A stretch of 64,000 bases of DNA, taken from NCBI RefSeq assembly GCF_019456655.1, contig NZ_CP080332.1, positions 2,790,001 through 2,854,000 on the forward strand, read 5' to 3'. How positions within the stretch are numbered: the stretch's first letter is position 1; each line of letters begins with the position of its first letter. A model generated the notes under the pieces. The model was given only the letters and a program-made list of their open reading frames with translations, did no database searches and was not told the origin of the DNA. Shown here piece after piece: positions 10,831 to 19,998 of this stretch. This DNA is from Mycolicibacterium diernhoferi. GTDB lineage: Bacteria > Actinomycetota > Actinomycetes > Mycobacteriales > Mycobacteriaceae. A program made the position numbers and the translations under genes.

Positions 10831-12236
10831 ACCGCCCCGGCCGTCCCGCACGGCAGCACTCCAACCGCCCGTCGCAGGGCAAGGGGCCGCGGCGTAAGCC
10901 ATTGGATCCGGCCCGGCGGGCCGCGTTCGACGTGCTGCGCGCGGTCAGCGAGCGCGATGCCTACGCCAACCTCACCCTCCCGGCGCTGCTGCGCGAACGC
11001 GGGATCAGTGGCCGCGACGCGGCGTTCGCCACCGAACTGACCTACGGCACCTGCCGCACCCGCGGCATGCTGGACGCGGTCATAGCCGCGGCGGCCGGCC
11101 GCCCCGTCGACCAGATCGATGCGGTGCTGCTGGACCTGTTACGGCTGGGCGCCTACCAGTTGTTGCGTACCCGGGTGGATGCGCACGCCGCGCTGGACAC
11201 CACGGTGGACCAGGCTGGTATCGAATTCGATACGGCTCGAGCGGGTTTCGTCAATGGTGTGCTCCGCAGCATCTCTGCGAAGGACGAGCAGGGCTGGATC
11301 GAGGAGCTGTCGCCGTCGGCGGCCACCGACCGGATCGGGCATGCGGCCTTCGTACATGCGCATCCACGCTGGGTCGCTCAGGCCTTCGTCGACGCGCTCG
11401 GTACCCGGGCCGGACAGCTCGGCGCGCTGCTGGCCAGCGATGACGAACGCCCCCTGGTGCACCTGGTCGCCCGGCCCGGGGTGCTGACCGCCGCCGAGCT
11501 GGCCGCCCAGTCCGGTGGCACCGTCGGCCGGTATTCGCCGTACGCGGTGTACCTGCCCGGCGGTGACCCCGGCGACCTGCCGGCGGTGCGCGACGGTGCG
11601 GCACTGGTTCAGGACGAGGGTTCCCAGCTGGTGGCCCGGGCCCTCACGCTGGCCGGCGTGGACGGGACCGACGGCGGCCGCTGGCTGGATCTGTGTTCGG
11701 GCCCGGGTGGTAAGACCGCACTGATCGCGGCGCTGGCGCCGGAGGGGGCCCGGATCACCGCGGTGGAGCCGGCCGAGCATCGCGCCGCCTTCGTCGAGCA
11801 GAACACCGCCGGGTTGCCCGTCGATGTGCTGCGGGTCGACGGGCGGGAGTCCGGCCTGGCCCCGGGCAGCTTCGACCGGGTGCTGGTCGACGCGCCGTGC
11901 ACCGGGTTGGGTGCGCTGCGGCGCCGGCCGGAGGCGCGCTGGCGGCGCCAACCCGGCGACGTGCCCCCGCTGGCGAAGCTGCAGAAGGAGCTGCTGGCCT
12001 CGGCGATCGCGCTGACCCGTCCGGGCGGGGTGGTGCTGTATGCGACGTGTTCCCCGCACCTGGCCGAGACGGTCGGTGTGGTGGCCGACGCGCTGCGCCG
12101 GCAGCCGGTCACCGCGCTGGACGCCCGGGAGTTCTTCCCCGGGGTCGATCAGCTCGGCGACGGACCCTACGTGCAGCTGTGGCCGCATCTGCACGGCACC
12201 GATGCGATGTTCGCTGCGGCGTTGAAAGTAGGCTGA
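10827..12236 (+). CDS. rsmB: 16S rRNA (cytosine-967 C5) methyltransferase RsmB (Fmu/Sun)
   Basis: 469 residues. The N-terminal NusB-like RNA-binding domain (about 30-165) is followed by a Rossmann methyltransferase domain. The SAM motif is [16 protein letters not shown]. The catalytic-cysteine motif [12 protein letters not shown] is followed by the second cysteine in [10 protein letters not shown]. The start GTG 10827 overlaps the fmt stop. rpe begins 5 bp after its stop, consistent with one fmt-rsmB-rpe-ribD transcript. Confidence 0.95.
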   Translation: MNRPGRPARQHSNRPSQGKGPRRKPLDPARRAAFDVLRAVSERDAYANLTLPALLRERGISGRDAAFATELTYGTCRTRGMLDAVIAAAAGRPVDQIDAVLLDLLRLGAYQLLRTRVDAHAALDTTVDQAGIEFDTARAGFVNGVLRSISAKDEQGWIEELSPSAATDRIGHAAFVHAHPRWVAQAFVDALGTRAGQLGALLASDDERPLVHLVARPGVLTAAELAAQSGGTVGRYSPYAVYLPGGDPGDLPAVRDGAALVQDEGSQLVARALTLAGVDGTDGGRWLDLCSGPGGKTALIAALAPEGARITAVEPAEHRAAFVEQNTAGLPVDVLRVDGRESGLAPGSFDRVLVDAPCTGLGALRRRPEARWRRQPGDVPPLAKLQKELLASAIALTRPGGVVLYATCSPHLAETVGVVADALRRQPVTALDAREFFPGVDQLGDGPYVQLWPHLHGTDAMFAAALKVG

Positions 12237-12241
12237 CCGGC

Positions 12242-12919
12242 ATGGCAGGTCCCCTCATCGCTCCGTCCATCCTCTCCGCCGACTTCGCCCGGCTCTCCGA
12301 CGAGGTCGCCGCCGTGGCCGGTGCCGACTGGCTACATGTCGACGTGATGGACAACCACTTCGTCCCCAATCTGACCCTGGGTCTGCCCGTGGTGGAGAGC
12401 CTGCTCAAGGCGACCGACATCCCGATGGACTGCCATCTGATGATCGATCGGCCCGAGCGGTGGGCACCGCCGTACGCGGAGGCCGGCGCCTACAACGTCA
12501 CCTTCCATGCCGAGGCGACCGACAATCCGGTGGGTGTGGCCCGCGATATCCGGGCGGCCGGGGCCAAGGCGGGATTGTCGCTGAAGCCCGGCACCGCGCT
12601 GGAGCCCTACCTGGAGATCCTGCGGGAGTTCGACACGCTGCTGGTGATGTCCGTGGAGCCCGGTTTCGGTGGGCAGAAGTTCATCCCGGAGGTGCTCAGC
12701 AAGGTCAGCACCGTGCGCCGGCTGGTGGACGCGGGAGAACTGACGATCCTGGTGGAGATCGACGGCGGCATCAACGCCGACACCATCGAGGCGGCCGCGG
12801 AGGCCGGTGTGGACTGTTTCGTGGCCGGCTCGGCGGTGTACAGCGCCGCCGACCCGGCCGAGGCGGTGCGGCAACTGCGTCGGCAGGCCGGGGCAGTGTC
12901 GCCGCACCTGACGCTGTGA
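12242..12919 (+). CDS. rpe: Ribulose-phosphate 3-epimerase
   Basis: Interconverts ribulose 5-phosphate and xylulose 5-phosphate in the pentose phosphate pathway. 225-residue TIM barrel with the expected metal and acid-base segments: SILSADF at the start, [35 protein letters not shown] and [10 protein letters not shown] 12242 starts the gene, and its stop overlaps the ribD GTG. Placement before ribD ties supply of the riboflavin precursor ribulose 5-phosphate to riboflavin synthesis. Confidence 0.97.
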   Translation: MAGPLIAPSILSADFARLSDEVAAVAGADWLHVDVMDNHFVPNLTLGLPVVESLLKATDIPMDCHLMIDRPERWAPPYAEAGAYNVTFHAEATDNPVGVARDIRAAGAKAGLSLKPGTALEPYLEILREFDTLLVMSVEPGFGGQKFIPEVLSKVSTVRRLVDAGELTILVEIDGGINADTIEAAAEAGVDCFVAGSAVYSAADPAEAVRQLRRQAGAVSPHLTL

Positions 12920-13944
12920 CCTTCGACGCCGCGATGCGGCCGGCGACCTTCGACGCCGCGATGCGGCTGGCCATCGAACAGGCCGAGCGTGTCAAGGGCG
13001 CCACCTATCCCAATCCGCCCGTCGGCGCCGTCATCCTGGATTCCGCCGGGGCGGTGGTGGGCGTCGGTGCCACCGAGCCGACCGGCGGGGCACACGCCGA
13101 AGTGGTGGCGCTGCGGCGTGCGGGCGAGCTGGCCCGTGGCGGGACCGCGGTGGTCACGCTGGAACCGTGTAACCATCACGGCCGCACCCCGCCGTGCGTC
13201 GACGGCCTTCTCGCCGCCGGGGTGTCCCGGGTGGTGTACGCCGTCGCGGACCCCAACCCGGTGGCCGCCGGCGGCTCGTCGCGGCTGGCACAGTCCGGGG
13301 TCGCGGTGCAGGCCGGGGTATTGGCCACCGAGGTGGCCGGCGGTCCGCTGCGCGAATGGCTGCACAAGCAGCGCACCGGATTGCCGCACGTGACTTGGAA
13401 ATTCGCCACCAGCGTGGACGGGCGCAGTGCCGCCGCCGACGGCAGCAGCCAGTGGATCACCAGTGAAGCCGCCCGCGCCGACGTGCACCGCCGGCGCAGC
13501 GTGGTGGAGGCGATCGTGGTCGGTACCGGCACGGTGTTCTTCGACGACCCGACCCTCACCGCGCGACTGCCCGACGGCAGCCTCGCGGACCGCCAGCCGC
13601 TTCGGGTCGTGGTGGGCGAGCGCGAGATCTCCTCGGAAGCCAATGTGCTCAACGATGATTCGCACACCATGGTGATCCGCACCCATGACCCGCACGAGGT
13701 CATCCGGGCTTTGTCGGGTCGGACGGCGGTACTGCTGGAGGGCGGACCCACGCTGGCCGGGGCGTTCCTGCGGGCCGGGGTCATCGACCGGATCCTCGCC
13801 TACGTCGCGCCGATCCTGCTCGGCGGCCCGATCACCGCGGTCGACGACGTCGGGGTGCTCAGCATCGCCGGTGCCCAGCGGTGGCGGTTCGACGGTATCG
13901 AGGCGATCGGGCCGGATGTCCGGCTCAGCCTGGTACCGAACTGA
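12916..13944 (+). CDS. ribD: Bifunctional riboflavin biosynthesis deaminase/reductase RibD
   Basis: Deaminates the pyrimidine intermediate and reduces its ribosyl side chain. 342 residues. The N-terminal deaminase domain has the zinc motifs [10 protein letters not shown] and [11 protein letters not shown]. The C-terminal reductase domain runs from about residue 155 ([15 protein letters not shown]) to the end. GTG 12916 overlaps the rpe stop. The N-terminus is a tandem duplication (see 12918-12971), so translation could also start at ATG 12934 or 12961. This is the last backbone gene before the accessory block; in M. tuberculosis the next gene is Rv1410c (p55). Confidence 0.94.
   Translation: MTFDAAMRPATFDAAMRLAIEQAERVKGATYPNPPVGAVILDSAGAVVGVGATEPTGGAHAEVVALRRAGELARGGTAVVTLEPCNHHGRTPPCVDGLLAAGVSRVVYAVADPNPVAAGGSSRLAQSGVAVQAGVLATEVAGGPLREWLHKQRTGLPHVTWKFATSVDGRSAAADGSSQWITSEAARADVHRRRSVVEAIVVGTGTVFFDDPTLTARLPDGSLADRQPLRVVVGEREISSEANVLNDDSHTMVIRTHDPHEVIRALSGRTAVLLEGGPTLAGAFLRAGVIDRILAYVAPILLGGPITAVDDVGVLSIAGAQRWRFDGIEAIGPDVRLSLVPN
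12918..12971 (+). repeat. 27-bp tandem duplication at the ribD N-terminus
   Basis: 12918-12944 and 12945-12971 are identical except for one base (C/T) near the end. The duplication gives two in-frame copies of TFDAAMR directly after the start codon. Because it is in frame and precedes the conserved domain, RibD should stay functional. Confidence 0.85.
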
Positions 13945-14120
13945 TCCCGCAGTGTGACCGCGGACACATTTGGAGTCGGAATGTGATGTCCAGATCCCTT
14001 GGCCCGCATCGATGAGCCGGGTGTTGTAACCCTGTGCGGTCCGCGGTGCGCCGGTAGACTTCGGCAACAGCGCCTTCGCCGACGGATCGATCGGGAAAGC
14101 ACCAACAAAGGACAACGAGC

Positions 14121-14270
14121 ATGACTGCACTGCAGGACTGGCTCAACAGCGGGCCGGTCACCCCGCACCACGTCAAATCCCTGGTCTTCGGCGTGCTCCG
14201 GCTGGGGCCGCAGCCGACCGTGTACCGACGCGCCCCCGAGATCATGCAGCGGGGGCTGGAGCGCTGTTGA
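14121..14270 (+). CDS. Possible 49-residue protein of unknown function
   Basis: ATG 14121 opens a 49-codon frame beginning MTALQDWLNSGPVTPHHVKS and ending IMQRGLERC. AAAGGA lies upstream at 14108-14113. No domain is recognised. It is the only plausible coding stretch in the 488 bp between ribD and the isomerase-like gene; the remainder of that gap shows nothing I can name. It could equally be the 5' remnant of a larger lost gene. Coding status is uncertain. Confidence 0.4.
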   Translation: MTALQDWLNSGPVTPHHVKSLVFGVLRLGPQPTVYRRAPEIMQRGLERC

Positions 14271-14432
14271 GCGCTGCCCATTTGCTGAATCTGCTGGTCA
14301 CGTAACGTAATCTTCGTCACCGGTCACGGCGTCCGCGCCGACGTAGACCACCAAATCGAGCCCCGATGATCGATGATGATTGCCGGAGTGGCAGTTCCCG
14401 TGTTGAGGGACGGAGCCGGCGAGGAGATGGTG

Positions 14433-15302
14433 ATGAGCGCGTTGGGGGAGTCCCGAGCCGGTGGCACGAGGCACATCATTTCGCTGGCGCCGCTGACGGT
14501 GCTGGAACTGGACCCGGCTGAGCTGGTGTCCTGCGCGGCCGGGGCGGGATTCGATGCCGTCGGGCTGCGGCTGATCCGGGCCACACCACAGGAGCCGCTG
14601 CGGCCCACCATCGGGAAAACCCCACTGATCCGGGAAACCAAGCAGCGGCTGGACGATTCCGGTCTGCGCCTGCTCGACATCGAGGTGCTGCGACTGCGCC
14701 CGGAGACGAACGTCCGCGCCGATTTCGAGGCTTTCCTGGAGACCGGCGCATTCCTGGGTGCCACCGAGATCCTGGTGACCGGCAACGACGACGACCACGG
14801 TCGTATCGCGGACAACCTGGCCGAGTTGGCTTTGCTGGCAGCGCAATTCGGCCTGACTCCGAACCTGGAACCGATGCCGTGGACCCAGGTGCAGGATCTG
14901 CATCAGGGTGTCGGGATCGTCACCGCGTGCCAGGCCGAAGTGGGTCTGCTGATCGATGCCATCCACTACGACCGTGCCGGGAACACGCCCGCCGACCTTG
15001 CCGCACTCCCGGCGGAGTGGATTCGCTACGCGCAGATCTGCGATGCGCCGGCCGAGCGGCCCGCCGACGTGCAGGAAATGATGTACCAAGGCCGTTGTGC
15101 CCGCTTGCTACCCGGTGCCGGCGGCCTCGACCTGTTGTCGATGTTGCGCGCACTGCCGCCCGGGATTCCGATCAGCGTGGAGACGCCGCTGGACAGTGAC
15201 GCACCCGCTGGGGTGCGGGCTGCCGCCGCGGCCCGGGCCGCCCGCCACGTGCTGGCATCTCTCGATGAATCGAACTGGTCACCGCTGGTGCGAACTGCCT
15301 GA
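14433..15302 (+). CDS. Sugar phosphate isomerase/epimerase-like TIM-barrel protein
   Basis: 289 residues of the xylose-isomerase-like (AP endonuclease 2) TIM-barrel superfamily. The segments SCAAGAGFDAVGLRL, LLDIEVLRLRPE, GATEILVTGNDDD, LTPNLEPMPWT and VGLLIDAIHYDRAG carry the metal-ligand-like acidic residues at strand ends. ATG 14433 is preferred over upstream in-frame starts because GAGGAG at 14421-14426 precedes it. The substrate is unknown. It opens the accessory block and is followed within 14 bp by the EEP-fold gene, so it probably contributes to sugar or cyclitol metabolism for the glycan cluster. Confidence 0.75.
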   Translation: MSALGESRAGGTRHIISLAPLTVLELDPAELVSCAAGAGFDAVGLRLIRATPQEPLRPTIGKTPLIRETKQRLDDSGLRLLDIEVLRLRPETNVRADFEAFLETGAFLGATEILVTGNDDDHGRIADNLAELALLAAQFGLTPNLEPMPWTQVQDLHQGVGIVTACQAEVGLLIDAIHYDRAGNTPADLAALPAEWIRYAQICDAPAERPADVQEMMYQGRCARLLPGAGGLDLLSMLRALPPGIPISVETPLDSDAPAGVRAAAAARAARHVLASLDESNWSPLVRTA

Positions 15303-15315
15303 TCGGCCGTCGGTC

Positions 15316-16302
15316 GTGTCTGCGCCTCGCTGGAGAACGGCAGCCGGTCTGATCGGCGGCCTCGCCTGGGTGATCGCCACGGTCGGTGTGGGCGCCCACT
15401 TCGTGGGGATGACCAGCACGCTGGTGGCGTGGATCGCGGCGTTCACCCCGGTGGCGGTCCTCGTGTCCGCGGTCGCAGTCGTACTGCTGCTCATCGGCGG
15501 GCATCGGTGGGTCGCGGTGGCGGCAACGGTCGTTCTGCTGGTCGGGATCGGGACGCAGGCGCCGCTGTATCGCGCAGGTGCGCCGGTGGAGTCGTCGGGG
15601 CCGTCGGTGCGGGTGATGCAGGCGAACATCAGGCTGGGTGGCGCGGATCCCGTGGCGCTGGTGGATTCGGTGGATGCGCACGGCGTCGACCTGCTCACCG
15701 TCATCGAGCTGACCGATTCGGCGGCGGCGAAACTGGCGGACGCCGGACTCGAGGACGCGTTGCCCAACACTTGCGGCCATCCCCGCCCCGGCGGGGGCGG
15801 CGCGGGTATCTACTCGCGACACCCGCTGCGTGAGTGCGCCCGGCTGGACGGATTCGTCCTGAACAATCTGCGTGCTGTCGCCGAGATCCCCGGTGCCGCC
15901 CCGACAGCCGTGTATGCGCTTCACCCACTCCCGCCGTATCCCGAGCCCGCCTGGAAATGGGTGTACGAGCTGAAGCGGCTGCGCCCGATCTTTGCGGCCG
16001 AGCCCTACCCGATGATCGTGGGCGCCGATTTCAACTCCACCTACGACCACCGCCAGTATCGGGACCTGCTGAGCAATTCGACGCCGAACGGCGGTGCGTC
16101 ACTGATCGACGCCGCCGAGTACCTGGGCGCCGGTGTGGTGCCGACCTACCCGGCAGACCGGATGCTGCCGCCGGTACTGGCGATCGACCGGATCCTGGCG
16201 CGAGGATGGGTGCCGATGTCCTTCACCCGATTCGACCTGCCGGGATCGGACCATCTCGGTGTGGTGGGCGCCCTGCAGTTGCCCGAGATGAATTCAAACT
16301 AG
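15316..16302 (+). CDS. Membrane-anchored endonuclease/exonuclease/phosphatase (EEP) family protein
   Basis: 328 residues. About three membrane helices occupy residues 8-90, followed by an extracytoplasmic EEP hydrolase domain. EEP motifs are visible in order: VMQANIRLGG, TVIELTD, the metal-binding IVGADFNSTYDH and the terminal GSDHLGVVG. Relatives hydrolyse phosphodiesters or phosphomonoesters, including lipids and inositol phosphates, so a role in trimming a surface lipid or glycan phosphate is possible but unproven. The start is probably GTG 15316; no strong ribosome-binding site is seen. An AT-rich hairpin overlaps its stop codon. Confidence 0.8.
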   Translation: MSAPRWRTAAGLIGGLAWVIATVGVGAHFVGMTSTLVAWIAAFTPVAVLVSAVAVVLLLIGGHRWVAVAATVVLLVGIGTQAPLYRAGAPVESSGPSVRVMQANIRLGGADPVALVDSVDAHGVDLLTVIELTDSAAAKLADAGLEDALPNTCGHPRPGGGGAGIYSRHPLRECARLDGFVLNNLRAVAEIPGAAPTAVYALHPLPPYPEPAWKWVYELKRLRPIFAAEPYPMIVGADFNSTYDHRQYRDLLSNSTPNGGASLIDAAEYLGAGVVPTYPADRMLPPVLAIDRILARGWVPMSFTRFDLPGSDHLGVVGALQLPEMNSN

Positions 16303-16319
16303 ATATTTTGAATTCATCT
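16286..16319. terminator. AT-rich 13-bp hairpin over the EEP gene stop codon
   Basis: The arms 16286-16298 and 16307-16319 (AGATGAATTCAAA and its complement) are perfect. The 8-base loop includes part of the TAG stop. It contrasts with the surrounding high-GC sequence. It is terminator-like in place but lacks a T-run. The rest of the 228-bp gap to the next gene holds a smaller CTCACC/GGTGAG hairpin at 16451-16466. Confidence 0.45.
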
Positions 16320-16530
16320 GTTCTACTGCGCTGCAAAGAGATTCGTGTACGAGCACGGCTGTGGGGTGGTCGTGTGGGTTGGGTCATACTCGCCCGACGT
16401 AGCTGACAATTTCCTGTGGGTTCTCGCTAATGTCCTTCTTGCAATGAGAACTCACCGACTGGTGAGAAGCTCTGGCGCCGTTCCGTGGCATCCGCCAGGT
16501 GCCTTACCGTCGTGAAAGGTAAAGACTCCC

Positions 16531-17418
16531 TTGACAGATACCGTGGAGGGCACCGGCTTCGCGAGCATGGCGAAGTTCGCCGTCATCGACCAGGATGGGT
16601 TGTCCGGCAAAGCTGTCGGTAGTCGCGAGAATGGTGCTCGGGCGGTGGGCAAGGGTCCCGGAGGGTCGGCGGACGGTGCAGGTCGGCCGACCGTGACCGT
16701 GGTGATCCCGACCCGCAACGAGGCTCGCAACCTGCCGTATGTCGCAAAGCGGATGCCGGCGGTGGATCAGATCGTGGTGGTCGACGGTGCATCCGTCGAC
16801 AACACGGTCGATGTCGCCCGTGAGTTGTGGCCAGATGCACTGATAGTCAACCAGTCCCGGAGCGGGAAAGGCAACGCGCTGGCATGTGGCTTCGAGGTCA
16901 GCAGCTGTGACATCGTGGTGATGATCGACGCCGACGGATCGACCGACCCGGCCGAGATCCCGGACTTCGTCGCAGCTCTGGTGTCCGGTGCCGACTTCGC
17001 CAAGGGCAGCCGCTTCACCCGATCGGGCGGCAGTGATGACATCACCCAGCTGCGCCGGTTCGGCAACAGGGGACTCAACTGGCTGGTCAACCAGCTGTTC
17101 GACACCAGCTTCACGGATCTGTGCTACGGGTACAACGCATTCTGGCGGCGGCATCTGCCGGTTCTGGATCTACCGCGCACCGATGTCCCCGAGGCGCAGT
17201 GGGGCGACGGTTTCGAGATCGAGACGGTCATCAACGTCCGTGTCGCGCGCAACGGTTTGAAGATCCAGGAAGTCAGCAGCTTCGAAGGCAAACGCATCTT
17301 CGGACGCAGCAATCTGAACGCGGTCACCGACGGTCTGCGGGTGTTGCGGACCATCGGCCGGGAGCGGCGGCTCCACCGTGCCGCCGCGGCGGTCCCGTCG
17401 CCGCTGCATTCGCGATGA
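16531..17418 (+). CDS. GT2-family glycosyltransferase
   Basis: 295 residues. After a low-complexity N-terminus of about 50 residues comes a GT-A fold typical of polyprenyl-phosphate sugar transferases and related enzymes: VTVVIPTRNEARNL, IVVVDGASVDNT, GKGNALACGF, the metal-binding MIDADGSTDP and the downstream DGFEIETVINV. No membrane helix is obvious, so it should act at the inner face of the membrane. TTG 16531 is the longest plausible start (AAAGG upstream); ATG 16567 is an alternative. Its stop overlaps the FkbM methyltransferase ATG (ATGA). The acceptor and sugar are unknown. Confidence 0.88.
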   Translation: MTDTVEGTGFASMAKFAVIDQDGLSGKAVGSRENGARAVGKGPGGSADGAGRPTVTVVIPTRNEARNLPYVAKRMPAVDQIVVVDGASVDNTVDVARELWPDALIVNQSRSGKGNALACGFEVSSCDIVVMIDADGSTDPAEIPDFVAALVSGADFAKGSRFTRSGGSDDITQLRRFGNRGLNWLVNQLFDTSFTDLCYGYNAFWRRHLPVLDLPRTDVPEAQWGDGFEIETVINVRVARNGLKIQEVSSFEGKRIFGRSNLNAVTDGLRVLRTIGRERRLHRAAAAVPSPLHSR

Positions 17419-18236
17419 GCAAGGTACGCGAGACGATCGGTCATACCCTCGCCCTCGCCGAAAGTATCGGCCTCTCTTCGGCTCTGAACCTGGTCGCACG
17501 CCGTGCGCTCGGGATGACCAAGCCGGTGCAGGTGGCCTGCGGTGCGCACCGGCTGATGGTGCGCCCCGGCGACAGTGACCCCTTCGTTCTCGCTCAGATC
17601 TTCACCGAACGTGAATACGATGCGCACCCGTTCTGGATGGACCGCCTGAACGTGATCGCCGCGGGTATCCGAGCGGCCGGCCAGGTCCCGTTGATCATCG
17701 ACGCCGGCGCCAACGTCGGTTACTCGGCCCTGTATCTCGCCGAGCACTTTCCGGATGCCGTCATCCTGGCGGTCGAACCGGACCCGGCCTGTGTCGATCT
17801 CATCGAACAGAACTGTGCGCACAACCCGCGGATCAGGGCGGTCCATGCTGCGGTGTGGAGCCACGAGAACGGTGTCCACCTGACGACTCGGGACGAGGGG
17901 TCGTGGGCCAACCGGGTCTCGGATGCAGGGATGACACCATCGGTGACGCTCGAGACGTTGATCGCTGAGATACCGGATGCGGCACCGTTCATCGTCAAAC
18001 TCGACATCGAGGGAGCCGAGTCCGAGGTCTGTCGCGCCTCGCCGGCGGCGGTCTCGTCCTTTGCGTGCATCATGATCGAACCGCATGACTGGATGCTTCC
18101 CGGATCCGGCGGGCTGTCCTCGCTGTATGAAGCCGTCGCCGGTAGGAAGATGGATACCTTGATCCGGGATGAAACCTTGATGCTCTTCGATTGCGCTGTG
18201 CTGCAACGGTTCAGCCCCGAAGATGCAACGCGTTGA
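17415..18236 (+). CDS. FkbM-family methyltransferase
   Basis: 273 residues with the SAM-binding motif LIIDAGANVGYSALYLAEHFP, the acidic loop VEPDP, and the FkbM hallmark PFIVKLDIEGAESEV near residue 195. FkbM enzymes O-methylate sugars or polyketides. Overlap with the preceding glycosyltransferase suggests that it methylates the glycan made by this cluster. Start ATG 17415 lies inside the upstream stop. Confidence 0.88.
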   Translation: MSKVRETIGHTLALAESIGLSSALNLVARRALGMTKPVQVACGAHRLMVRPGDSDPFVLAQIFTEREYDAHPFWMDRLNVIAAGIRAAGQVPLIIDAGANVGYSALYLAEHFPDAVILAVEPDPACVDLIEQNCAHNPRIRAVHAAVWSHENGVHLTTRDEGSWANRVSDAGMTPSVTLETLIAEIPDAAPFIVKLDIEGAESEVCRASPAAVSSFACIMIEPHDWMLPGSGGLSSLYEAVAGRKMDTLIRDETLMLFDCAVLQRFSPEDATR

Positions 18237-18283
18237 TGCTTTCTGTGAACGTATTCAGCAAAATTGGACGGTCGTAGGACGTA

Positions 18284-18314
18284 GCTATTGTGGCAGGCAT
18301 TGTCCTGCAATAGC
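18284..18314 (+). promoter_or_regulatory. Hairpin in the leader of the secreted acidic protein gene
   Basis: GCTATTG at 18284-18290 pairs with CAATAGC at 18308-18314, with an inner CAGG/CCTG pair. It lies 48 bp after the methyltransferase stop and 53 bp before the next start. It could terminate upstream transcription or structure the leader; there is no T-tract. Confidence 0.35.
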
Positions 18315-18367
18315 ATTCGCGACAGCCACCTCTGGCTGATCACCCCTCGAAGAAAAATAGGAGAACC

Positions 18368-19945
18368 GTGTCACTCGCTGTTCAAGTGGAACCGGGGCGC
18401 GAATTCTGCACCGCGCCGTCGTCGTCCGCACCGTCGAAGAAGAAGCTGCTCGTTGCTTCGGTGGCGATCACCGGTGCGTCGGTCATGGCCGTCAGCCCGA
18501 TGGCGTCCAACGCGCCGGCGCTGCAATCCGCCCAGCACGCTGCGGCGGTCGCGCAGCAACGCGCGGTCGAGCTCGCGGCATTCGAGAACCCGCTGGTCGT
18601 CCTGAACGAGACGTTCTCGAAGGCATTCGGGCACCTGAGCAATCGGGGTCGCGAGGTGTCGACGACCCTGGGGCCGAATCTGTCCACCCTGCTGGGCAAC
18701 GCGCAGCTGCAGCGTGAGCTGGCGACGGCTCTGTTCAACCCGTTCACCACCATCCCGGCGGTGCTGAACAACCTGGGCGAGCACCGGCAGACGCTGATCA
18801 CCGGCATCCAGGGGTCGATCGCCGGTAATGCTGCGCACAACGCCAAGTTGCCTGGGGTCATCCAGAACTCGCTCACCAACCTGTTCCGCGGCCAGTTCAC
18901 GGAGTCCTTCGCCTATCTCAACGACTGGTTCATCTTCGGTCTGGGCGAATCGGGCTGGCCGCTCTACCCGAGCCTGGAGATCCCCGGCGAGGTCGCGCGC
19001 GCCATCGGCGCCCCGGCCATCGGCGCGGTCCTGGACGCGATGTTCGTCGGTGACACGACGCTGGCCGGCTACCCGCACGCAATCCTGGTGCCCTACGTGA
19101 GCGCCATCTTCCGGTTCACCGACAGTCTGGACGAGATCCGCGCCTCGATCGTCGCGGGTGATCTGGCGAGCGCGGTCAGCCATGTCGTCAATCTCCCCGC
19201 CAAGGTGGTCGGCGCGTTCCTCAACGGATACCGTCCCACCATCGCCCCCGAGTGGTCGGTGTTCCCCGGTCTGCTGAGTGAGGGCGGGACGCTCGACGGG
19301 TTCTTCGTTCAGTACCCGAAGCTCTTCGCCGATGCGCTGCGCAACCTCAACGCCCCCCGGTCTGCCCAGACCGCGGTGCCCGAGCTGAGCAGGGTGTCCT
19401 CTCCGGCGGTCGCCGCCGAGGCCGACACGGTGACGCTGAGCCTGGACACCGGCTCCGGTGGCGGCACACCGGTTCAGCAGGTTGTCGCCGTCGGCGATGC
19501 GGACGAGGACGCGGCGGACGAGTCCGTGACCGAGGACACCGCGGACGAGTCCGTGACCGAGGACACGGCCACCGAGGACGCGGCCGATCCCGCAGCGGAG
19601 ACCGAAACCGAGCCCGCCGCGGACGCCACGGCCGGCGACGAGGCCGGCACCGAGCCTGATGACAAGACCGATGCCGAGACCGGCGCCGGGTCCGATACGG
19701 GTGCGGATGGCAAGGCGGCCGATACGGCCGCGGAAGCCGAGGCTGACGACGCGGCCGACGCCAAGGAGGAGAAGAAGGCTGCGAAGGCCGAGCAGAAGGC
19801 CGCCAAGGCGCAGGCTCGTGCCGCCGCCAAGGCTGCGCAGCGCGCGGCCGCCAAGGCCGACCGCACGTCGGACGGCAACACCGGCGGTAGCGGGTCCGGT
19901 GAGTCGGACAGCGGCTCCGGCAGCTCGGGTAGTGACAGCGAGTAG
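18368..19945 (+). CDS. Secreted acidic mycobacterial protein of unknown function
   Basis: 525 residues. The N-terminus has KKK followed by a hydrophobic signal (LLVASVAITGASVMAV) with likely cleavage near SNAPA. A mostly helical domain covers about 55-320 (TALFNPFTTIPAVLNNL, FGLGESGWPLYPS). The C-terminal third is disordered and charged: Glu/Asp/Thr-rich repeats (ADESVTEDT twice), then Lys/Ala-rich, then Gly/Ser-rich. I do not recognise the domain, though similar helical domains occur in PE/PPE-adjacent mycobacterial proteins. GTG 18368 follows AGGAG at 18359-18363. It converges on the flippase fusion with a strong terminator between them. It may be a cell-surface partner of the glycan cluster; this is inference from position only. 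Confidence 0.75.
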   Translation: MSLAVQVEPGREFCTAPSSSAPSKKKLLVASVAITGASVMAVSPMASNAPALQSAQHAAAVAQQRAVELAAFENPLVVLNETFSKAFGHLSNRGREVSTTLGPNLSTLLGNAQLQRELATALFNPFTTIPAVLNNLGEHRQTLITGIQGSIAGNAAHNAKLPGVIQNSLTNLFRGQFTESFAYLNDWFIFGLGESGWPLYPSLEIPGEVARAIGAPAIGAVLDAMFVGDTTLAGYPHAILVPYVSAIFRFTDSLDEIRASIVAGDLASAVSHVVNLPAKVVGAFLNGYRPTIAPEWSVFPGLLSEGGTLDGFFVQYPKLFADALRNLNAPRSAQTAVPELSRVSSPAVAAEADTVTLSLDTGSGGGTPVQQVVAVGDADEDAADESVTEDTADESVTEDTATEDAADPAAETETEPAADATAGDEAGTEPDDKTDAETGAGSDTGADGKAADTAAEAEADDAADAKEEKKAAKAEQKAAKAQARAAAKAAQRAAAKADRTSDGNTGGSGSGESDSGSGSSGSDSE

Positions 19946-19960
19946 ATCTCGCCCCATCGC

Positions 19961-19994
19961 ACGTACGGCCCCCTCCTCGGAGGGGGCCGTACGT
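19961..19994. terminator. Bidirectional terminator between convergent genes
   Basis: A perfect 15-bp stem (19961-19975 with 19980-19994) with a CTCG loop, very GC-rich (ACGTACGGCCCCCTC). It lies between the stops of the secreted acidic protein and the flippase fusion. Only a short T-run (TTT) follows on the plus side. Confidence 0.75.
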
Positions 19995-19998
19995 CGTT

